A DNA stretch of 64,000 nt, taken from the NCBI RefSeq assembly GCF_947489355.1, contig NZ_CANLDD010000008.1:49652-113651 (forward strand), in the 5' to 3' direction. Below are positions 25,835 through 34,377 of the stretch, in pieces; the first letter of the stretch is position 1; each line of letters opens with the position of its first letter. This DNA is from an uncultured Microbulbifer sp. (GTDB lineage: Bacteria; Pseudomonadota; Gammaproteobacteria; Pseudomonadales; Cellvibrionaceae). Under the pieces are notes generated by a model. It saw only the letters and a list, made by a program, of their open reading frames with translations. It did no database searches and was not told where the DNA came from. The translations under genes and the position numbers were made by a program.

Positions 25835-27084
25835 TGCGTATCGCCATTGTCGGCAGCGGTATTGCCGGGCTCACGGCGGCCTATCTGTTGAGCCGCAAAC
25901 ATGAGATCACGGTGTTCGAGGCCCTTGACCGTCTGGGTGGGCACACCGCCACCGTGGCGGTGCAGGAGGGGGATCGCCGGCTCGCGATCGATACCGGTTT
26001 TATTGTGTACAACGACTGGACCTACCCGAACTTTATCCGCCTGCTGGATGAATTGGGTATTCAATCCCAGCCCACGTCCATGGGGTTCAGTGTGCGCTGT
26101 GAACGGGAGGGGTTCGAGTATGCCGGCAACAATCTGAACGCGCTGTTTTCCCAGCGCGCCAACCTGCTCAGTGCCGGCCACTGGCGCATGCTGTGGGACA
26201 TTGTGCGCTTCAACCGCGCGGCCCTGCGGGACTGGCGCCAGGGACGCCTGCACGAGGGGCTGACCCTGGGGGAATATCTGCCAGCCAACGGCTATTCGGC
26301 GGAATTTGCCAATCGCTACCTGGTGCCGATGGGGTCGGCCATCTGGTCTGCCTCCGTGGCACAGATGCTGGAGTTCTCGGTCAGTTTCTTTGTGCGTTTC
26401 TTTTTTAATCACGGCCTGCTGAATGTGTTCCGACGCCCCCAGTGGCGCGTGGTCAAAGGCGGTTCGCGGGAATATATTGGCCCCTTGAGTGCGCCTTTTG
26501 CCGACCGTATACGCCTTTCCACACCGGTAGAATCCGTACTGCGCAGGCCCGGAGGGGTGGATTTGGTCACCGACTCCGGGCAGAGGGAATCTTTTGATGC
26601 GGTGGTATTTGCCTGTCATTCGAATCAGGCCCTGAGGTGCCTGGGGGATGCCAGTGATCCCGAGCGGCAGATCCTCAGCGCCATTCCCTATGCCTGCAAT
26701 CAGGTGGTACTGCATACGGATACCGGTTTACTGCCACAACACCGGCGCAGCTGGTCCAGTTGGAATTACCGTTTGCGCACAGAGCGGGACCGGCTGCCGG
26801 TGCTCACCTACAACATGAATATTCTGCAGGGGCTGAAAACCCACAAAACCTACTGCGTCAGCCTGAATGCGGGAGCGCGTATTGACCCGGACAGGGTGCT
26901 CGCCCGCTTCGAATATGCCCACCCGCAGTTTTCCGTGGCCGGCAGCCGCGCCCAGGCACAGTGGGCACGTATTAACGGGGTGAATCGCACCTGGTTTTGC
27001 GGAGCTTACTGGGCCAACGGGTTCCATGAAGACGGGGTGAACAGCGCCCTGCGCGTTGCCGAACAGTTGGGTGTGCGTTGGTGA
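25834..27084 (+). CDS. FAD-dependent amine-oxidase-like oxidoreductase
   Basis: 416 residues. The N-terminus carries the dinucleotide-binding motif (IAIVGSGIAGLTAAYLL) and the GG doublet motif (EALDRLGGHTATV) of the flavin amine oxidase/phytoene desaturase superfamily. The end VNRTWFCGAYWANGFHEDGV contacts FAD in this family. Homologues accompany DUF1365 and Cfa-like genes in many proteobacteria, and in Rhodobacter RpoE-regulated genes of this kind take part in unusual fatty-acid (furan/cyclopropane) metabolism. ATG 25834 overlaps the SDR stop, so an upstream in-frame start at 25699 is rejected. Confidence 0.87.
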   Translation: MRIAIVGSGIAGLTAAYLLSRKHEITVFEALDRLGGHTATVAVQEGDRRLAIDTGFIVYNDWTYPNFIRLLDELGIQSQPTSMGFSVRCEREGFEYAGNNLNALFSQRANLLSAGHWRMLWDIVRFNRAALRDWRQGRLHEGLTLGEYLPANGYSAEFANRYLVPMGSAIWSASVAQMLEFSVSFFVRFFFNHGLLNVFRRPQWRVVKGGSREYIGPLSAPFADRIRLSTPVESVLRRPGGVDLVTDSGQRESFDAVVFACHSNQALRCLGDASDPERQILSAIPYACNQVVLHTDTGLLPQHRRSWSSWNYRLRTERDRLPVLTYNMNILQGLKTHKTYCVSLNAGARIDPDRVLARFEYAHPQFSVAGSRAQAQWARINGVNRTWFCGAYWANGFHEDGVNSALRVAEQLGVRW

Positions 27085-27097
27085 GGGAGCTTGATTG

Positions 27098-27886
27098 ATG
27101 GAGAGTGCCATCTACACCGGGTGGGTACAGCACCGCCGGTTCGCCCCGCGGGCACACCGATTCCGCTACAAGGTGTTTATGGTGTATGCGGACCTGGCAG
27201 AGCTGGACAGTCTGTGCGCGCTGTCCCCCTGGTGGTCCAGGAAACCCTGGGCGCCGGCGCGCTTTTGCCGGGAGGACTTTTTCGGTGATCCGTCCCTCAG
27301 CCTGGACGAAGCGGTGCGGCGCCGGGTTTGGGAAGCCTGCGGGGAGCGCCCACCGGGGCCCGTACGCCTGCTGGCCAACTGGCGCTACTTTGGCTACAAC
27401 ATGAATCCCATCAGTATCTATTACTGTTTTGACGACCGGGGCCGGGCGGTGCACTGGATATTGCTGGAAGTCCGCAACACCCCCTGGCAGGAGCGCCACA
27501 GCTATGTACTGGACTGTCGCTCGGATGCGCGGGTGCAGAGGGCAGCGTTTGCCAAGACATTCCACGTCTCCCCGTTTATGCCCATGGCACAGAGCTATCG
27601 CTGGCGAAGTACCACCCCGGGTAAACGGCTTAGCGCTTATTTACAGAATATTGACTCCAGTACAGCGGGGCAGGGAGAGCGTCCGCTGTTCGATGCCACT
27701 TTAAGTCTGCGTCGGCAGGAGCCGAGCCCCAGTGTCCTCAACGGGGTTCTGATCCAGTACCCGCTCATGACCGTAAAAGTAATCACTGCCATCTACTGGC
27801 AGGCATTCAAGTTGTGGCTCAGGCGCACCCCGGTGTTTGCACATCCCCGTGGTGGCCGCGGGGCCCGTACAGGAGACAAGTGCTGA
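27098..27886 (+). CDS. DUF1365 family protein
   Basis: 262 residues. The family signature is intact: a start like AIYTGWVQHRRFAPRAHRFR, FMVYADLAELD, NWRYFGYNMNPISIYYCFD and EVRNTPWQERHSYVLD. DUF1365 proteins almost always stand between an FAD oxidoreductase and a Cfa-like methyltransferase, as here; the reaction is not established. ATG 27098 is chosen over TTG 27095, with GAGGGAG 8 bases upstream. The stop overlaps the next start (TGATG). Confidence 0.87.
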   Translation: MESAIYTGWVQHRRFAPRAHRFRYKVFMVYADLAELDSLCALSPWWSRKPWAPARFCREDFFGDPSLSLDEAVRRRVWEACGERPPGPVRLLANWRYFGYNMNPISIYYCFDDRGRAVHWILLEVRNTPWQERHSYVLDCRSDARVQRAAFAKTFHVSPFMPMAQSYRWRSTTPGKRLSAYLQNIDSSTAGQGERPLFDATLSLRRQEPSPSVLNGVLIQYPLMTVKVITAIYWQAFKLWLRRTPVFAHPRGGRGARTGDKC

Positions 27887-29154
27887 TGAGAGCCGTGCAG
27901 GACACGGGGCGGACTTCACAGGCCCCAACGGCGCGGGCCAGCGGGTCCCGGCTGATACAATTTGCCCGCAAGCTGGTGCTGAACAAACTGCGCCTGATCC
28001 AGCGGGGGCACCTGGTGGTGGAGGAGGCCGGAAGCTGCTATGGCTTTGGCGAGCCGCGGGAACAGGCACACCTATGCGCGTATATCTGCATAGAGGACAG
28101 CAGCGTCTATCTGCAGGTGTTGGCAAACGGGTCCATCGGTTCCGGCGAGGCCTATATGCAGGGCGCCTGGTGTTCGCCGAGGCTGGTGGATGTGATTCGC
28201 CTGATGGTTGATAACATGGCGCTGATCGAAAATATGGACAGCCGCTGGAGCTACTTGCCGCGCAAGGTGCTGCGCGCGCTGCACCGCCTCAATGCCAATG
28301 ACCACAGCGGCTCGCGCAGGAATATCGCAGCCCACTATGATCTGGGCAATGACTTTTTCCGGTTGTTTCTCGATAGCACCATGCTGTATTCCTCGGCGGT
28401 ATTTCCCTCACAATCCGCCACACTCCATGATGCTTCCGTCCATAAAATGGCACTTGTTTGCCGCAAGTTACAGTTAAAGGCAAGCGATCACCTGCTGGAA
28501 ATTGGCACTGGCTGGGGAGCCATGGCCATCTACGCCGCAAAGCATTACGGCTGCCGCGTGACCACCACCACCATCTCCCGCGAGCAGTTTGAATATGCGC
28601 AACAGTGGGTGCGAAAAGAAGGACTGCAGGATCGCGTTACCCTGCTGTTGCAGGACTATCGCGATTTGCACGGGCGCTATGACAAACTGGTTTGCATTGA
28701 GATGGTGGAGGCCGTGGGGCATGAATTCCACCGGCAGTTCTTCACCACCTGCAGCCGGCTCCTGAAGGAGGATGGGCTGATGGTCATGCAGTCCATCACC
28801 ATTCAGGATCAACGCTATCACTATTACCGCAAAGAAATAGACTTTATCCAGCGTTATATTTTTCCCGGTGGCTGCCTGCCATCGAATCAGGTGATCGCCC
28901 ACCATATTGCCACTGCCACGGATCTGCAAATAGTCGGTCTGGAGGATATAACCGCACACTATGCGCGCACCCTGGGTGCTTGGCACCGGGCCTTTCTGGC
29001 CGGGGCAGACAAAGTGCGGGCATTGGGATTCGATGAACGTTTTATCCGTATGTGGGAATTCTATTTGTGCTATTGCCGGGGTGGTTTTATGCAGAGAGTC
29101 ATCAGTACCGCACAATTTGTCTTCGCCAAGCCGCGGTTTCTCGGCAGCTTTTGA
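27886..29154 (+). CDS. Cyclopropane-fatty-acyl-phospholipid synthase-like SAM methyltransferase
   Basis: 422 residues. The SAM site is LLEIGTGWGAMAIYAAKHYG around residue 203. Further Cfa family blocks are NIAAHYDLGNDFFRLFLDST, MLYSSAVF, EMVEAVGHEFH and FIQRYIFPGGCLPS. Cfa enzymes methylenate or methylate unsaturated acyl chains of membrane phospholipids. In an RpoE-ChrR operon it probably modifies membrane lipids in response to oxidative stress. It may be a furan-fatty-acid type methylase rather than a classical cyclopropane synthase. The start overlaps the DUF1365 stop. Confidence 0.88.
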   Translation: MRAVQDTGRTSQAPTARASGSRLIQFARKLVLNKLRLIQRGHLVVEEAGSCYGFGEPREQAHLCAYICIEDSSVYLQVLANGSIGSGEAYMQGAWCSPRLVDVIRLMVDNMALIENMDSRWSYLPRKVLRALHRLNANDHSGSRRNIAAHYDLGNDFFRLFLDSTMLYSSAVFPSQSATLHDASVHKMALVCRKLQLKASDHLLEIGTGWGAMAIYAAKHYGCRVTTTTISREQFEYAQQWVRKEGLQDRVTLLLQDYRDLHGRYDKLVCIEMVEAVGHEFHRQFFTTCSRLLKEDGLMVMQSITIQDQRYHYYRKEIDFIQRYIFPGGCLPSNQVIAHHIATATDLQIVGLEDITAHYARTLGAWHRAFLAGADKVRALGFDERFIRMWEFYLCYCRGGFMQRVISTAQFVFAKPRFLGSF

Positions 29155-29155
29155 T

Positions 29156-29671
29156 ATGTGGCGATTTGTCGCCAATGCCGTATTGTTCGATATCGCCTGG
29201 CCCCTCTGCGTGATTGTGGCCAGGCCCTGGATCGTTGTGCCCTTTACCCTTATCAATCTGTTTTTGCACCTGGCGTTTGTGGCCAATTTGCGCAGGGAAC
29301 CCCTGTGGCTGGCCGGCGTCTTTCTGTTTGGTGTGGGGGTGGATTCGGTCCTTTTTCACCTGGGGCTGTTACAGAATCAAAGTGGACAGCCCTGGCCTCC
29401 GCTATGGCTGATTTGCCTGTGGCTGAATTTTGCCATGACCTTGCGCTACAGCCTGGTTTTTCTGCAACGCAATCTGTGGCTGGCGGCTGTACTGGGGGGG
29501 ATTTTCGGGCCTTTCAGCTACTATACCGGTGCCTTTCTCAACGGTACCGTGGCATTGCACCAGCCCCTCTGGCAGTCCCTGCTGGTACTTTCGTTGCTCT
29601 GGGCCCTGATGCTGCCGGGGTTTGCCCGCACAGCCCGGAACCAATACCTGAAAGAGAGGAAGCATGCTTGA
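29156..29671 (+). CDS. DUF2878 inner membrane protein
   Basis: 171 residues with five or six hydrophobic helices (MWRFVANAVLFDIAWPLCVI, LAGVFLFGVGVDSVLFHLGL, FGPFSYYTGAFLNGTVA). DUF2878 is a regular member of RpoE-ChrR-linked lipid operons; its role is unknown. The ATG lies one base after the Cfa stop, and the 3' end overlaps the next gene by 8 bases, so it is translationally coupled on both sides. Confidence 0.85.
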   Translation: MWRFVANAVLFDIAWPLCVIVARPWIVVPFTLINLFLHLAFVANLRREPLWLAGVFLFGVGVDSVLFHLGLLQNQSGQPWPPLWLICLWLNFAMTLRYSLVFLQRNLWLAAVLGGIFGPFSYYTGAFLNGTVALHQPLWQSLLVLSLLWALMLPGFARTARNQYLKERKHA

Positions 29672-30368
29672 ACTGCTCGCCGCCCTGGCAGTGGCAGCCG
29701 CGGGCTGCGGATACCAGGGGCCGTCCACCGCCTGGGGCCTGGCGTTCGATCCCCACAGCCAGTCGCTGGAATACTGCGAGTATTACCTGCCTTCGGCACA
29801 GAACCGGATCAGGGTCCTGTATTTTACCGCCGATGGGCAGCGCTTTGCCGAGAAAACCCTGCTGGACCACTCGGGCAAATCCCGCGGCGGTACGGCAGTG
29901 CCGGAAGTAGTGCAGAGGGACTTTCGCCATGGGGAAATCCGCGAGGTGCGTCGGGAGCGGGGGCAGTGGCTGATGCGCTACCGAAAATCCACGCATACGG
30001 ATTGGAAAACAGCGCGTCACGGTCTTGCCGGTATCGATGTGGTGGATGCCGGCTTTGATGTCTATGTGCGCGAGCACTGGTCTGTGCTGGTGCGCGGCGA
30101 CACCCTGGCATTCAATTTTGCCTCGCCCCTACACGGCCGTGCGATCAGGCTGCGTGCGCGCAAGCTGACCTGTAAAAATGCCCGGCCGGAAGCGGTGTGT
30201 ATCCGCGTGGATGTTGCGCAACCGTTGTTGCGCCTGTTCGCGGGGAATCTCGACCTTGTCTACGATGGAGCCAGCCGCAATCTGCTGTGGTTTGAAGGCG
30301 TGGTGAATATTCTCGACTCCGAGGCGCGGACCCAGCGCTTAAGGATTTACTACCAGTACGGTTCTTGA
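29664..30368 (+). CDS. Conserved-looking exported protein of unknown function, last gene of the lipid operon
   Basis: 234 residues; I do not recognise the family. A short hydrophobic N-terminus (MLELLAALAVAAAGCGYQG) contains an AAGC that could be a lipobox, but it has no basic residues before it. The body is beta-rich, with paired aromatic and basic residues (LYFTADGQRF, MRYRKSTHTDWKTARHG, LVYDGASRNLLWFEGVVNIL). The last block resembles proteins that read out a bound lipid or form a beta-sandwich. It overlaps DUF2878 and ends the operon. Confidence 0.7.
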   Translation: MLELLAALAVAAAGCGYQGPSTAWGLAFDPHSQSLEYCEYYLPSAQNRIRVLYFTADGQRFAEKTLLDHSGKSRGGTAVPEVVQRDFRHGEIREVRRERGQWLMRYRKSTHTDWKTARHGLAGIDVVDAGFDVYVREHWSVLVRGDTLAFNFASPLHGRAIRLRARKLTCKNARPEAVCIRVDVAQPLLRLFAGNLDLVYDGASRNLLWFEGVVNILDSEARTQRLRIYYQYGS

Positions 30369-30566
30369 CCGGGCCTGCCCGTTGGCTTTGGCCGAAGCGC
30401 GCAAATAACCCCTTATCGCAGTATCTCCTCCAGAGCGCGGCCAGTGGGTCAGTTTTTTTGTGCTTTTTCTTTCCTGGGCGACTGGCGCCAACTTCAACCA
30501 GCAGCTAAACCTAAAGAAGAAAAGCATGACATCTCCGCTATTGACTCTCGCGCTAAGGGGTATCCG

Positions 30567-30962
30567 ATGAAAACGGGTTTTGCTGCCACCACCGGATTTT
30601 GCATGGTACTGATCGCGGCTTGTGCCGCCCAGCCGGAGCAGGTGCCCGGTGCTGGGGGTATCGTGATCGACACCTGGGGTGTCAACATCAACCAGTACCA
30701 GGCAGACCTTGCCGAGTGCAAGGGAATTGCCTATTCCACTTACAGCGATCAGGGCCGCCGTGGCCTGGCCGGTGCTGCCGGGGGCGCTGTGGTTGGGGGT
30801 GCGCTGGGAGCCATTGTTGGTGACAGCAGCCGTTCCGCCGCTGCGGGTGCCGGTGCCGGTGCCCTGGTGGGCGGCCTCTCCGGCGCGGGCAGTGCCGGCG
30901 CCGAAGCCAACCAGATTATCAAAAACTGTCTGCGCGGCCGTGGCTATCGCGTGCTGAATTAA
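30567..30962 (+). CDS. Glycine-zipper outer-membrane lipoprotein
   Basis: 131 residues. Signal peptide MKTGFAATTGFCMVLIAAC with lipobox LIAAC. The zipper region is GLAGAAGGAVVGGALGAIVG, then AAAGAGAGALVGGLSGAGSA, followed by a Cys-containing tail (IIKNCLRGRGYRVLN). Proteins of this type insert into or brace the outer membrane. The start at 30567 is chosen because the lipobox then follows 18 residues later; the open frame reaches back to 30444. It is probably a separate transcript, ended by the hairpin at 31036-31065. Confidence 0.78.
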   Translation: MKTGFAATTGFCMVLIAACAAQPEQVPGAGGIVIDTWGVNINQYQADLAECKGIAYSTYSDQGRRGLAGAAGGAVVGGALGAIVGDSSRSAAAGAGAGALVGGLSGAGSAGAEANQIIKNCLRGRGYRVLN

Positions 30963-31035
30963 TGTCTCCCGCCGGGGAGTGACCAGCTTCTCCCGCAGGT
31001 CCTCTGGTATTCGGCAACCTCACAGGACTTGGTTT

Positions 31036-31065
31036 GGGCCGGGGTAAACACCGGCCCTTTTTTTT
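31036..31065 (+). terminator. Rho-independent terminator after the glycine-zipper lipoprotein
   Basis: GGGCCGG and CCGGCCC pair around an 8-base loop and are followed by eight T. It lies 74 bases after the stop codon. Confidence 0.9.
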
Positions 31066-31170
31066 AGGGGCTGTTCGCGGCTGATTGCCCGATGGGGTTT
31101 CTCCCCGATGGCACATTTGAACTGCGGCAGAAACCGGGCAGTGCACTGGCAAAAACCATGGGAGCCTTGT

Positions 31171-32202
31171 ATGTCTACCACGACCGGCATCAATGCCTAT
31201 GCGGTTCTGCAAGCCGGCGGGCCCTTTCAGCCCTATCGGATTCCAGTGGGTGCGCTGGGGGCGACAGAAGTGGAACTGGATGTACTCTACTGCGGCATTT
31301 GCCACAGCGACCTCAGCATGATTGAGAACGAATGGGGGCTGTCCCAATACCCCATGATTGCCGGGCACGAAGTGATCGGGCGGGTTGCAGCCACAGGCAA
31401 GCAGGTGAAGCGCTTTGCGCCGGGGGCGATTGTGGGGCTGGGATGGAATTCGGGGTATTGTGAAATATGCCACAACTGCCGGATGGGGGATCGCAACCTC
31501 TGCAGGGAGGCCAGATTCACCGTGCTCACCAACGGGGGCTTTGCAGATAAAGTACGTGCGGATGTGAACAGCCTGGTGGCGATCCCGGAGGGGATTGATC
31601 CCGTCTCAGCCGGTCCACTGTTGTGCGGGGGCATTACCGTCTTCAATCCGTTGGTGCAGTTTGATGTAAAACCAACCGATAGGGTAGCGGTGGTTGGCAT
31701 TGGCGGGCTCGGGCATCTGGCGGTGATGTTTTTGAATGCCTGGGGCTGTGAAGTGACCGCTTTTACTTCCAGCGCGTACAAACATCGGGATGCACTGGCC
31801 CTGGGTGCGCACAGTACCCTCAACTCCTGTGACCCGGCGGAGATTGAAGCAGCCGCCATGCGGTTTGATTTCATTATCTCGACGGTCAATGTCAATTTGG
31901 ATTGGGATTTATATATCCAGGCGCTCAAGCCAAAGGGTCGCCTGCACTTTGTGGGTGTTGTTGTGGACCCCATTCAATTCACGCTGTTGCCCATGATTCT
32001 GGGCCAGCGCACCGTGTCCGCTTCCCCGGTTGGCAGTCCGGCGACCATGGAAACCATGCTGGACTTTGCTGCCCGCCACCGAATCAGACCCCGGGTGGAG
32101 ATTTATCCCATGCACCGGATTGAATCGGCATTTCAGCACCTGAAATCGGGCAAGGCAAATTATCGGGTTGTGTTGTCACGGGAGGGGGAAAATCCTGGTT
32201 AA
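31171..32202 (+). CDS. Zinc-dependent alcohol dehydrogenase, CAD/YahK type
   Basis: 343 residues. Catalytic zinc site CGICHSDL with GHEVIGRV; structural zinc site CEICHNCRMGDRNLC; NADP-binding VAVVGIGGLGHLAVMF. These are the cinnamyl-alcohol-dehydrogenase/YahK branch, which reduces a wide range of aldehydes with NADPH. ATG 31171 (MSTTTGINAYAVLQ) has GGGAG upstream and gives the family N-terminus; an upstream in-frame start at 31108 adds residues unlike the family. This is the last core-type gene before the low-GC accessory block. Confidence 0.9.
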   Translation: MSTTTGINAYAVLQAGGPFQPYRIPVGALGATEVELDVLYCGICHSDLSMIENEWGLSQYPMIAGHEVIGRVAATGKQVKRFAPGAIVGLGWNSGYCEICHNCRMGDRNLCREARFTVLTNGGFADKVRADVNSLVAIPEGIDPVSAGPLLCGGITVFNPLVQFDVKPTDRVAVVGIGGLGHLAVMFLNAWGCEVTAFTSSAYKHRDALALGAHSTLNSCDPAEIEAAAMRFDFIISTVNVNLDWDLYIQALKPKGRLHFVGVVVDPIQFTLLPMILGQRTVSASPVGSPATMETMLDFAARHRIRPRVEIYPMHRIESAFQHLKSGKANYRVVLSREGENPG

Positions 32203-32295
32203 ACCAGCGCTGTGCTGGTGATTCTTTGTCCGGCAGTCAACCGGGCGTTTCCTATATCCTTGACATGGATCAGAGCTCCGTGCGGTGAAGAAACT

Positions 32296-32425
32296 TACTA
32301 CCGGGGCGTAAGAAAAGAAACCCCCTGTTCCAGAACGCGCTGTGAATACATTCCTGTACGATTCGTAATCGGCATCCATACCTCATTTGATCCTGGGAGA
32401 GAGGGATTCTTCCCTTCTTACTAAT
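32296..32425. repeat. Palindromic repeat copy A (~130 bp)
   Basis: It begins TACTACCGGGGCG and ends TTCTTACTAAT, with diverged inner arms around the shared centre (TGTGAATACATTCCTGTACG, then AATCGGCATCCATACCTCAT). It has the same orientation as copies at 40.6 and 48.8 kb. Its right end contains the stop codon of the acetyltransferase on the minus strand. Confidence 0.8.
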
Positions 32426-32882
32426 CTGTGTTCTTCTCAGTTTCTCGATATAGTCGCAACCTGTCTTTGTGCTGAATCCCAGCTTCAAAAATTGCATGAT
32501 TATAGTGGTTTATAAAATAATCTTTAAGGATGGAATCGACTCTAAAACCGTGACGATGATAGAACGCTAATTGGTACCCAAAAGCACCAGTGCCTAGCTC
32601 TATTCGTGAAAAACCCTTGTTTTCAAGTTCAGACAGCGTAAACTGAAGTAGCTTTGAGCCAATACCTTTGTTTTGATGTCTTGAATTGATTGAAATATTG
32701 AATATTTCTGCCGTTTTAGTAGCAATTTCCTGAACTACACAGACTCCTACTATTTCATTATTATCAATTGCTGCGAAACAGATGGCGCCTGGAAGATAGG
32801 AACCTATCTTTACCTCGGATGGGTCTGCCTCTAGTAAAAGATTTTTTGGAACTGAGGCATCTGAAATTTTTATATATTCCAT
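32421..32882 (-). CDS. GNAT-family N-acetyltransferase (cassette-like)
   Basis: 153 residues. The GNAT core is visible: AAIDNNEIVGVCVVQEIATK, then NISINSRHQNKGIGSKLLQF with the acetyl-CoA loop (Q/R)xxGxG/A, and GTGAFGYQLAFYHRHGFRV. The acceptor is unknown. ATG 32882 has AAGGTAGAG upstream. It is AT-richer than the core genes to the left. Its stop codon lies inside the terminal inverted repeat of copy A, so the natural C-terminus may have been changed by that insertion. A GGCGTTATCTG sequence 17-27 bases upstream could be the edge of an integron recombination site. Confidence 0.8.
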   Translation of the reverse strand: MEYIKISDASVPKNLLLEADPSEVKIGSYLPGAICFAAIDNNEIVGVCVVQEIATKTAEIFNISINSRHQNKGIGSKLLQFTLSELENKGFSRIELGTGAFGYQLAFYHRHGFRVDSILKDYFINHYNHAIFEAGIQHKDRLRLYRETEKNTD

Positions 32883-33008
32883 CTCTACCTTAATACAGAT
32901 AACGCCGCGCAGGGCGAGATTTTTGGTACCCATAAGCACCGAATAATGGGGGCTCCAGGGCGATAAAATTGAGGAAAAATCAATTTATAGAGATGCCCGT
33001 AAGTTCAA

Positions 33009-33482
33009 CTAACCATGATGCCGCCGGAGATGCTTGATCAGTCCATTGTTGTCAAATTCTAACGAGACAATATTGGTGCTTGTATATTCAACCACTTTAT
33101 CCATGTGTGAAGGCTTTACTTTAGCGTGTTCAGTATATTTTATGAAAACCACATTACGGCCAAGCATTAATTGATCTATTTTTACTTCACAAAAATAAAC
33201 CTTGTCTGATAATTTGGCAATCATTCCTTTTCGGAGTTCCGCCTTTTTTGTAACGGTAACATTGAATTTTATATGTTCGTCAATAAAATTATCAGAAAAT
33301 AGTGAGATAAATTTATCAATGTCTTGTATTGTTGTGTCCGGTTGTTGTCTGGTATTTTTTGCTTGAATGAAGGCTTCTGCTTTCTGTTTTAATTCTGCCT
33401 CCGATAAAGGCGTGTTAGCTAACGCCGAGACTGAAAGGCTTAATGTAATGATAGCTGATACTAGAATTTTCAATGGCTTCAT
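33009..33482 (-). CDS. Exported NTF2/SnoaL-like protein
   Basis: 157 residues with a signal peptide (MKPLKILVSAIITLSLSVSALA-NT). The body has the NTF2-like pattern of a helical start (ELKQKAEAFIQAKNT), a Phe/Asp-rich strand region (DIDKFISLFSDNFIDEHIKF) and a final strand (TSTNIVSLEFDNNGLIKHLR). A ligand or catalytic role cannot be read. The ATG at 33482 gives the signal peptide; the frame is open to 33542. It is minus-strand, low GC, with no visible promoter, like its neighbours. A hairpin (AAATTGA/TCAATTT) about 35 bases downstream may be part of a degraded recombination site or a terminator. Confidence 0.7.
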   Translation of the reverse strand: MKPLKILVSAIITLSLSVSALANTPLSEAELKQKAEAFIQAKNTRQQPDTTIQDIDKFISLFSDNFIDEHIKFNVTVTKKAELRKGMIAKLSDKVYFCEVKIDQLMLGRNVVFIKYTEHAKVKPSHMDKVVEYTSTNIVSLEFDNNGLIKHLRRHHG

Positions 33483-33554
33483 CCTTTTGGTGTTTAATGT
33501 CTGTTGAATAAGCGGTGTGTCAGCAATTTTCAGTGCTGGCACTGGTTAAGTGAT

Positions 33555-33839
33555 TTATTTGCTATTAAGTTCAATTAATTCTCCATTACGTTTAATTGAA
33601 ACGGAATAAGTGGAGCCGTTGAGGTCCTGGTTTGCATGTTCAATAATCCAACCACTCTCCGTCTCAGTAGCTATAAATTTGTACCCATTTATGGATAACC
33701 CCGAGATAACGCGGGAGTGCCACATTGCGCAGCTAATCGCCTCTGCTTCAGTATTTATTAAACCATCGCATTCATAATTATCCTGTGTCAATGAGTTAAG
33801 TGGTAGCAGACTCATGATTATGATTAAAAGTAGTTTCAT
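33555..33839 (-). CDS. Small secreted hypothetical protein (cassette-like)
   Basis: 94 residues; family not recognised. Signal peptide MKLLLIIIMSLLPLNSLTQ, then a small domain with two Cys (YECDG...ISCAMWHSR) and repeated short strands (YKFIATETESGWIIEHANQD, YSVSIKRNGELIEL). The ATG at 33839 is 11 bases after a GTTAGGC core on the same strand, the position a cassette gene has relative to the attC site in front of it. The frame is open upstream to 33953, but that part would read through the core site. Confidence 0.6.
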   Translation of the reverse strand: MKLLLIIIMSLLPLNSLTQDNYECDGLINTEAEAISCAMWHSRVISGLSINGYKFIATETESGWIIEHANQDLNGSTYSVSIKRNGELIELNSK

Positions 33840-33850
33840 TATTTGTAGTC

Positions 33851-33857
33851 GCCTAAC
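33851..33857 (-). repeat. attC-type core site (GTTAGGC) before the secreted hypothetical gene
   Basis: On the minus strand GTTAGGC matches GTTRRRY, the 3' core of integron attC sites, 11 bases before a start codon. I cannot find a convincing left partner upstream, so this may be a damaged site. Confidence 0.4.
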
Positions 33858-34060
33858 CTTTATAGACTGATCACCATGACCAGTATTATATTGGTTGGCA
33901 ACACAAAATTCATTCTGCGTCAAATCGTAAAAAACTGATTTTGAATCAATCACCTACAGAAATTTAGCGCTATTGTCCCACATGGAAATGATCATCATAA
34001 CTAGTATCTAAAAACTACCACCAAGTGTAACCCCCTGCATTTATTGATTGCTAGGAGGAA

Positions 34061-34194
34061 TACTAGTAAAGCAGGAGGGAAGAATACCCCTCTCCCAGGA
34101 CCGTATGAGGCATGGATGCCGATTGCGAGCGTACAAGGATGTATTCACAGTGTGTCCTGGGAGAGGGGTATTCTTTCCTTCCGGCCCGGTAGTA
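34061..34194. repeat. Palindromic repeat copy B (134 bp)
   Basis: The left end TACTAGTAAAGCAGGAGGGA and right end (reverse complement) TACTACCGGGCCGGAAGG share the inner arm AGAATACCCCTCTCCCAGGA in perfect inverted form. The centre (CATGGATGCCGATTGCGAGC, then GTACAAGGATGTATTCACAG) is the reverse of that in copies A, C and D. Confidence 0.85.
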
Positions 34195-34377
34195 AGTCTT
34201 CCTGTAAAAATAACAGTCACGGTGATCGAAATTCCGCCTCGCATCTGGTCAAATTGCCCGTAAAACGGTACCACTACCCAGATAGGCGTATCGTCAGGAT
34301 TTCCTCCCTCTGCCGGTTGATCCACCTTTCCGGTACAGCCACGGCAGCGCCGGCTCCGGCGATCGAGCCTTGCGCAC

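Noticed and set aside
32883..33008. Full attC site between the NTF2-like gene and the first acetyltransferase
   Set aside because: GGCGTTATCTG at one end is suggestive, but the partner core and inner boxes do not pair, so it is mentioned only in the gene entry.
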